Assembly (NCBI GenBank): GCA_028564705.1
Contig: JAPXFQ010002640.1
Location: 310,001-374,000, forward strand
Direction: 5' to 3'
DNA from: Apricaphanius iberus
Taxonomy: Eukaryota > Chordata > Actinopteri > Cyprinodontiformes > Aphaniidae
DNA length: 64,000 nucleotides
How positions within the stretch are numbered: the stretch's first letter is position 1; the number at the start of each line of letters is the position of its first letter. The notes below the pieces were generated by a model. That model was not told the origin of the DNA, ran no database searches, and saw only the letters and a list, made by a program, of their open reading frames with translations. Made by a program: the position numbers and the translations under genes. Positions 57,721-64,000 of this stretch are shown here, piece after piece.

Positions 57721-58429
57721 GCAGCTCGACCATAGATATGTAACGGCTAGAAGCTGACGCTGGTGAAGAAACAATGTTTACAAAAAACTCATGAAATTTG
57801 AACTAAAGTAAATACACATTGAAATTTAAAAAAAGAAGTCTAAATCACATGTTTCTCCAAAATCTCTATGTTAAAAAGAAGGCAAAGATATTTAGTCAAA
57901 GCATATGATACTAAAATAAAAATGAACAGATTCAGTTGCTGCTTAAATATTTTACATTTGTAAAATTATGCAGAGGACCTCACTTAAGCACACAACTAAC
58001 ATATAAGTTATTTCTAGCAGCATAATCAATGCAACATGTACATTTACTCAGTTAATTGTGGTTGTGTATTTTTTATTTATTTTGCGTGTGGGGGGGGGGT
58101 AATTTAGGAGTAGTTTTACTCTACAATACTTGTTACCGTTACTATAGTAATATTCATATGAAGTCTTACCAGAGTGAAATTTATAGATACTCTGCCCTAG
58201 ATATACCCCCCAGAGTTACTTCACTGAATGAAGAACAACCAGGTTTTAACCAGAAAGTGCATCAGATGTTGAAGTAAGATTTCTTTTTTGTGGACTAGCT
58301 TTGTTATTTTATTGTTACTCTGCTCTAACATATATACAATACATATTGTAAATATTAGTTAAAAAAAATTATGATTTGGAGGTGTTTCGTCAGCCTAAAA
58401 CTGTTGACAGTGTACTTCTTCCTGTATAT
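57721..58429. other. Intergenic spacer upstream of ap3b1
   Basis: AT-rich; a run of about ten G lies near 58091. No gene, exon or recognised repeat. Confidence 0.3.
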
Positions 58430-60483
58430 CCAGGTCTAATCCCTAGACCTTAGGATGATACAGTGCTTCAACTGATGGAGAGAACTTTCCGAATGATGTG
58501 GGCTGTTCCTAGTAGCACAATTTTCTGCTATTCACTACTGCTTATTCCTCCTGGGACCTTGGATAAGTACTTTTTCTGATCTTTTTTCAAAAGTCCCAGA
58601 GCTCCAATGAGAACTGGTATGATTGTGGTTCTCATCTTCCACATCCTGGTGATTTCTATCTCCAGGTCTTTGCACTTAGAGAGCTTCTCAACTTCTTTTG
58701 CTGATATATTTCTCTCTGATGGAACTGTCATATCGATCAGGAAGCAAGTCGTCTCCTTCTTGTCTTTGATGATGATGGCAGGACGGTTTGCTCGGATTTC
58801 CCTGTTTGTGTGAACCTGCATATCCCACAGGATGGTCACATTCTCATCCTCTGTTACTGTGTTTGGCTTGTGCTCATACCACTTGTTTGCTGATGGTATT
58901 TTGGAATGTCTGCAGATCTTCCGATGTATGCATGTAGCAGCTTTGTCATGTCTTAAAATGAATTCATTCTTTGCTAAAACTGGGCATCCTGATGTTAAGT
59001 CCTCTTCTGTTTCATCAAATTGGTGATGGAATCTGCATTTTGGATCAGTTCCATTTTTCATAATGTGATGTTGGTGACATCTTGTAGGCAGACTTTGATC
59101 ATGAGCTGCTATAATGAGGCCTTCTGTCTCAGCTTTCAGTCCTGAACTCTTCAGCCACTGATGTGTCTCTTGTTGGTTCACATCTGCTTTGTTGACTCTC
59201 TCTGGATACTGTCCATGCATTGGCTTGTTTTCCCATTGGTCTTTCGATTTCTGTATGGCTCTTTCCTTTGCTTCAGTTTTTATCTTCTTGGCATACTTAG
59301 TGGCAGTGTCTTCTTTTCTTTGTGGTTCTGCTACAACTTCAATTTCTGTCATGAACTTCTTTGCTGACAGAGTAAACCTTCTTGTTTTTTTCATGTTGAT
59401 GACCCAGTCTCAGGAGACTATCTTCTTTGTTTTCAAGGTAGATGTTGAGTCCAATGGTTGTAGTTTTATATGTCATTTCTAGCTGGGTTAAGCCTCTTCC
59501 TCCTTCATTTCTCGGGATGTATATTTTGTCTGCATCTGCCTTTGGATGATGCATTCTTTCTGCAGTTAGTAGTTTTCTGGTCTTTGTATCCAATTTCTTT
59601 ATCTCTTTGAGTTGCCAGTTGATGATGTTGAAGCTGTATGTAACAACAGGGACAGCGAGAGTATTGATAGCTTGAATTTTGTTTGCAGAATTCAATTCAC
59701 TCTTGATGACAAGTCTGACTCTTCTATAATACTCTTTCCTGATCTTCTCTTCTCTCATTCCTGCATGTTGAATTCCATCTCCCTCATTGACCCCAAGGTA
59801 CTTGTATGTGTCCTCTTGATTGAGCTACTTTATGATGGTCTCTTGTTCCAGTTGTATGTCTGATGTTGATGTCAAATTTCCTTTCCTGAATGTGGCTTTT
59901 GCACACTTATCAATTCCAAACTGCATGCATGTGTCACCACTGAAGACCTTGACAGTTTGAATCAGTCCTTCTAATTGATCGTCATGTCTGGCAAAGGTCT
60001 TGAGGTCATGCATGTAGAAGAGGTGGTTAACCTGAATTATTCCACCTTCATATGATAGCATCATGGTGGTTTTCCAGGATTCCATGTTTGTCCTCGTGAA
60101 GTTGATGATAGTTGGGCTTATTCTGTAGATCTCCATTGCTCAGATTATCCAGTGAGGCACACTGTCAAATGCTTTTCTGTAGTCAACCCATGCTGTACTC
60201 AGATTCTTCTTCATCCTGCTGTCTTCTAGTATCATCTTATTTATCAACAGTCGATCTTTGCATCCATAACCTCCTCTCTTGCATCCTTTTTGTAATGCAG
60301 GTAGCAAGTTGTTGTCCCCAAGGAAGATGTACATTCTCTCTGTGATAATACTTGTGACGACCTTGTACATTGTTGGAAGGCAAGTGATTGGTCTTTAGTT
60401 CTGTGGCTTCTTAGTTTCATTGTTCTTTGGTAAAAGATGGGTTAGGCCCTGTGTCAGCCATTCAGGGCTCTTTGTTGGTGTCT

Positions 60484-60485
<2 letters not shown>
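58430..60485 (-). pseudogene. R4/Dong-like (Rex6-type) LINE with restriction-like endonuclease, decayed
   Basis: Minus-strand blocks, N- to C-terminal, begin with NETKKPQN and RPITCLPTMYKVVTS, with a stop at the Tyr codon between them. Next comes GCKRGGYGCKDRLLINKMIL, then WVDYRKAFDSVPHWI. HLFYMHDLK follows, where the family active site is YMDD. The segment between GGIIQ and VNHLF is missing, removing the GDSLSP-type motif. The 59339-59758 and 58528-59394 pieces give the thumb, the zinc knuckle (PKCRFHH, SGCPV, RHDKAATCIHRKIC) and the C-terminal PD-D/ExK-like nuclease (NRPAIIIKDKK, CFLIDMTVP), in which the RPD Asp is Ala. It is dead by at least four lesions and truncated 5' exactly at an (ATT)n array. 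Confidence 0.85.

Positions 60486-60523
<38 letters not shown>
60486..60523. repeat. (ATT)n microsatellite at the 5' edge of the R4/Dong-like LINE
   Basis: About 12 perfect ATT units, which read (TAA)n/(AAT)n on the strand of the LINE. Dong-type elements are known to insert in TAA repeats, so this may be the original target. Confidence 0.95.
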
Positions 60524-60524
<1 letters not shown>

Positions 60525-61629
60525 GAATAATTAGAGAATAAATAGAGAGTAGTTTCTTGGATGTCTATTTGCTACTCCTGCGTACAAGTTTTGGGCACTC
60601 TACCCGCCTGCTGTTAATTTATACATTTAGTCAGCAATGTCTCCACGTATAAACTTCTAGCATTCATAATGTGTAGATCTATTCCTGAAATGACAAAGAA
60701 GCTCATCTGTGACCAAGGAAGCAAAAAAAAACAACATACCAAATTAGAACAAATCTGATTCCATTTTCATATTTGTTTTCTGTTTTGTTTTTCTGTTGTT
60801 GTTTTTATTTGGGGGGGGGTTGTGTTTTGGTTTGTTGCTGAAATAATCTCAGCTGTACCTGTTAAAATAAAATTATCATTCCTCTTTCTCCCTCAGTGTA
60901 TTTATTTCCTTTTCAGTCATACATCGTTGCATTCTCAGTCTTTCTCGCCATGGTTTATCCTCGACTCAGTTTCCCCTGTGTTTTGGTCACTAAACATCCA
61001 CCTCAAGAGTTCTGCATTTGGGTCATTCTTCTTTACATGACAAACAGGGCCATCAAACACTTCAACATTGGCTTTATGTTTGATGAGAGATATATTCAAA
61101 AGTTGCAATATTGGAATATTATCTTATTTATTTAGGAGTACCAGGGGAAACAATGAAGTCAATCCTTTCTGTGAATGTCACATTGAATCCAAATAAAAGA
61201 ATTTCAGTCTGTGGTTGTAATAATATAAGAAGAAAGTACTTTTGCAAGACATTGTCTAAGTTGAAGAAAATGGTCTACAAACACAGAAAAATCAATAACT
61301 AGTTCTTACTAAAGAGCTTCCAAACAGATCACAGAAACTCACAAATGGTGAACGTAAACAAGAAGAGTGCTTGAGAGAAGGGCGCATGAGTGACACGGCT
61401 CTTTTTTTAAAATATATTGAAAAGGAAAAAAACTGGTTTAGGCATACGCAAATGACATAGGTGCTGGTTTCTCTGAAAACAACATAGTGATGTTAAGTTG
61501 CAAAAAAACAAACAATAGAATTTAATAGAATACCCCTTTTTTCTTTCTTTTGAAAGAAAAATTGGGTATTCAAAGGATTATTTTTCAAATAAAGGCAATT
61601 ACGTAACTTAAATTTCTAATAGCTTTCAG
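60524..61629. other. Intergenic, unassigned
   Basis: AT-rich with a G-run of ten near 60812. The open frames at 60822-61302 contain hydrophobic runs but no recognisable family motif, and I do not call a gene. Confidence 0.3.
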
Positions 61630-61965
61630 TTTAGTTAGACCTCTGAAAGTATTAAGGTTTTTATTTTAGCCTTAAATCTGGAGACACTGGGGTTTGTGCT
61701 GGACCATTTAGACTTATGTAAGGTGGAATTTTCCAAATAAAATCAGGAAATTAAGGATAAAGAAGGGAAATTTAACAAGATATGTTTCATCCCTAAAGAA
61801 AATTATGGGTCTTAATTGTAGTTTAATATTGATAGCAAGGCAAAGTAAAATTAAATTTTATATCTCATACCAATAATATTTAACAAATATACATTCATAG
61901 AAGAGTTGTGGAATTGTTTCTGTAGCTGAATTACAGAACGTACAAGAATAATCTATATCTCTTTT
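61630..61965 (-). pseudogene. L1-type LINE ORF2 C-terminal remnant
   Basis: Conceptual minus-strand reading gives CTFCNSATETIPQLFYECIF near 61960, then RDETYLVKFPFFILNFLILF and GKFHLT, with several stops. This is the order seen at the end of ORF2 in fish L1-clade LINEs. Both ends are lost in AT-rich DNA. Confidence 0.6.
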
Positions 61966-62790
61966 ATATTTTTTACAAAATATTTTGTAGGCTATATCTA
62001 AGGAATTATTCTGAAATGAACCTCCTTAATTTTGTTAATCACCATGTATTTATCATCATAAATCCATAAATCGACCAACTGATAACAGTCATAATGTTCT
62101 AATAGAACTAACAACTAGGAATCATTTGTGAATTAACTATATATCAGAGGAATTTATTATTAACTTTAAGTTTTCCTCAACCCTCAACCTCTGGCTTTAA
62201 AATCAAAAACATATATAACAGTGTATAATTTTTCTTTAAACAATTAATTGTTTTTTTGCTGTTTGTTGTAGTACAATTGTACTTCTATGCTATCTATCTA
62301 TATATATCTATCTCATCCCCTTTCAATTATTTCCAGATGCATATCCACAGTAGAATACTTTTGAAATCATATAAAGTTTTTTGTTTTGCTTGGCTGAATT
62401 TGACTCATGTCCCTCTGTTAGAGCATCACTGACACTACTCCAATAAGACAATTGTTTGCTGAGGACTTGATGTGTTGAGGAAAACAAAAGATTTTTAGAC
62501 TCCAACCCTGAAAAGATGTATTATCTAATTAAAGTCATGCATAAATGTTTAAATAAATCTTTTTTAGCCGACGTGTGTGCAATTAACACACATACAATAT
62601 GTAATGGAAAAGATTTGGCTGAGCTGTTTTATCATTTTAATCACATTATCTGTGGTTGGATTTGAGTCTGATTTAACATTAATTGGACAGTAAATATATA
62701 ACTGGATACGAATTGAATTTGTTTGTGCTTTGTTGTGTTTGATGGCAGTTTCCTGACCAACAAGCAGAATCACACTTGAACACAGGAAGT
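61966..62790. other. Intergenic, unassigned
   Basis: AT-rich with TATC/TATA simple sequence near 62290-62315. No gene or repeat supported. Confidence 0.3.
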
Positions 62791-62804
62791 TAAGTTAAAG
62801 GGAG

Positions 62805-62810
62805 TTTATT
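62805..62810 (-). terminator. AATAAA polyadenylation signal of the Ig-like gene
   Basis: The minus strand has GTGAATAAACTCCC about 115 bp after the TGA stop of the last exon, a normal distance for a short 3' UTR. Confidence 0.55.
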
Positions 62811-62923
62811 CACAACATTTACATGGTAAGAATGTTACAACTGAAAAACGGCTCCAGTAGGCATCTGGGAAAACAGAAGAGATTCAAGTTTATGGTGCAG
62901 AGGAAGTGAACTGGAGTCCAGTT

Positions 62924-63560
62924 TCAAGAGAGCTGGTTGGTCTGAGGTGAGTCTGTGGATCTTAGTACAGCAGTGGACAACATGGAGGTAGCTTGATTGG
63001 GTGGGTTTCTTTCCTGAGGATTTCCTGGTGGAAGATCTTGACCTGAATCAAGAGAAAACACTGGTGAGTTTAAAATGTTTGAGTTCTTCACAAGAAGCAC
63101 AGGAGGACAGCAGGCAGAGAGAGAGAGAGAATTCACTTTGTCCATTGCTCACACATTTAAATATAAATATTAAATTAAAATAAAATAATTGGTGCTATAT
63201 AAATGAATTCATCCTCACTGATATGAAAGGCGATATTTTCCCAGGTGCAGAACATCCTCTGACCTTGCATCCGACAAAAGCACTGTTTCTCTAAATCTAA
63301 ACATGTTGCCTGGAAACACCTGGACCTGGAGGTCTAAGAAACAATGAGACAGACATCATATGTTAATATATAATGTAACTTCATGGTCTATAAACTGATT
63401 GATAGTTTAGTAGTAGTGTAGTTTATGTTCTCTTACCTGTTACATCCAGGATTAAAGCTGTCAGATGAGGTCCGTTTGTCCTCAGCGTTTGGTCTGTCTC
63501 AACCTTAAAGTGATACTGACCCGGATCCCTCAGCTTCACTCCCCCAATGTGGACATGTAC
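62924..63560 (-). CDS. 3' end of an immunoglobulin-superfamily gene (two exons in window)
   Basis: Exon A, 63437-63560, opens at acceptor TACGTACAG and encodes the second half of an Ig V-like domain. IGGVKLRDPGQYHFKVETDQ has the DxGxYxF pattern in which Phe replaces the usual Cys, as in siglec/CD22-type first domains; HLTALILDVT is the last strand. Its donor is GTAAGA. Exon B, 62924-63042, joins in phase (split Gly codon), reads GQDLPPGNPQERNPPNQATS to DSPQTNQLS and ends at TGA. No membrane segment is seen in these two exons. A block at about 63241-63340 (LQVQVFPGNMFRF) may be a skipped or dead exon. The start lies beyond position 64000. A CD22-like receptor is possible but unproven. Confidence 0.45.
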
Positions 63561-63942
63561 CTGTACGTAATGATAAAATATAATTCAATGATTTATAACA
63601 TAAACACAGGCTTTTCTAACATTGACAATAAACTGTGTTTATGTGGAGAGCAGCATGAGTGATGCTACACGCTACATTTTGTGGCTCAAAACAAGACACA
63701 TTTTCGAAAATCCTTTACAATAATATACCTTTCAAGTATAACGTGAGTTATAGGATTCAACAGAATAAACACACATCTTTACTTTTTGAATGCTTTGTTT
63801 AAAAATTAAGGTTCATTTCAATAGAATCTCGTCAAGAGGTCGACCAGGAAGAATGGAGAAGCAGCAGAGAACTTCATCAGGAGGTCATGGGACAGGAACA
63901 CGACGCAGGTCGTCTGCACACCCGTCACAGAATGTGAAGATC

Positions 63943-64000
63943 AGGGGCCGTATTCACACAGACTCTTATCTTACCGCTAGCTGTTACTCCTAACTAGTGC
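63943..64000. mobile_element. Terminal end of a DNA transposon, cut by the window edge
   Basis: AGGGGCCGTATTCACACAGA followed by CTTATCTTACCGCTAGC-type sequence is the end of a fish MITE family. The rest would lie to the right of the window. Confidence 0.4.

Noticed and set aside
60822..61302. Open frames with hydrophobic segments that could suggest a membrane protein
   Set aside because: AT-rich, no signal peptide pattern, no splice sites in phase and no family motif.
63241..63340. Possible extra Ig exon (LQVQVFPGNMFRF)
   Set aside because: It has an acceptor, but the only plausible donor breaks the phase to the last exon, so it is mentioned under the Ig gene and not called.

Overview
This window is vertebrate nuclear DNA, most likely from a ray-finned (teleost) fish. 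It has long repeat-filled introns with GT/AG splice sites, and its repeats are the mix seen in fish genomes: Tc1-like and hAT transposons, L2-, L1- and R4/Dong-like LINEs, and tRNA-headed SINEs. I cannot name the species.

One gene dominates. The minus strand from about 57.5 kb down to 0.3 kb carries 20 consecutive coding exons of ap3b1, the beta-3A subunit of the AP-3 adaptor complex. I built these exons by reading splice sites and checking phase. They join without a break into 2,436 nt (812 codons), covering the start codon, the whole helical trunk and most of the Ser/acidic hinge. The C-terminal ear exons lie beyond position 1. The first exon sits in a TATA-less region with an ETS-type site, an M-box-like site and, in intron 1, a perfect CLEAR palindrome. 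These fit a gene of lysosome and pigment-granule trafficking.

The introns hold nearly everything else. Five Tc1-like remnants all lie in the same orientation as the host gene. There is a dead BED/hAT transposase gene (7.2-9.6 kb), several hAT-type non-autonomous elements (two with clear 8-bp target duplications), two long-armed foldback elements, a nested set of three DNA transposons (47.9-49.7 kb) and a LINE inserted in a LINE (36.1-37.0 kb). Several unique, AT-motif-rich stretches look like conserved non-coding elements. In human and other vertebrates AP3B1 lies near the homeobox gene OTP, so long-range enhancers are plausible, but this is inference.

Upstream of ap3b1 (57.6-62.8 kb) is intergenic DNA with a decayed R4/Dong-like LINE abutting an (ATT)n array and an L1-type ORF2 remnant. 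At 62.8-63.6 kb is the 3' end of another minus-strand gene: an Ig V-like domain exon, a short Pro/Ser/Asn-rich last exon, and an AATAAA signal. The last 60 bases begin another transposon.

I saw no CRISPR array, no functional tRNA or rRNA gene and no operon. I found no convincing new biological system. The items most worth checking are an unassigned coding-like exon in ap3b1 intron 1, the CLEAR/M-box pair, the nested transposons and the R4/Dong insertion at its microsatellite.
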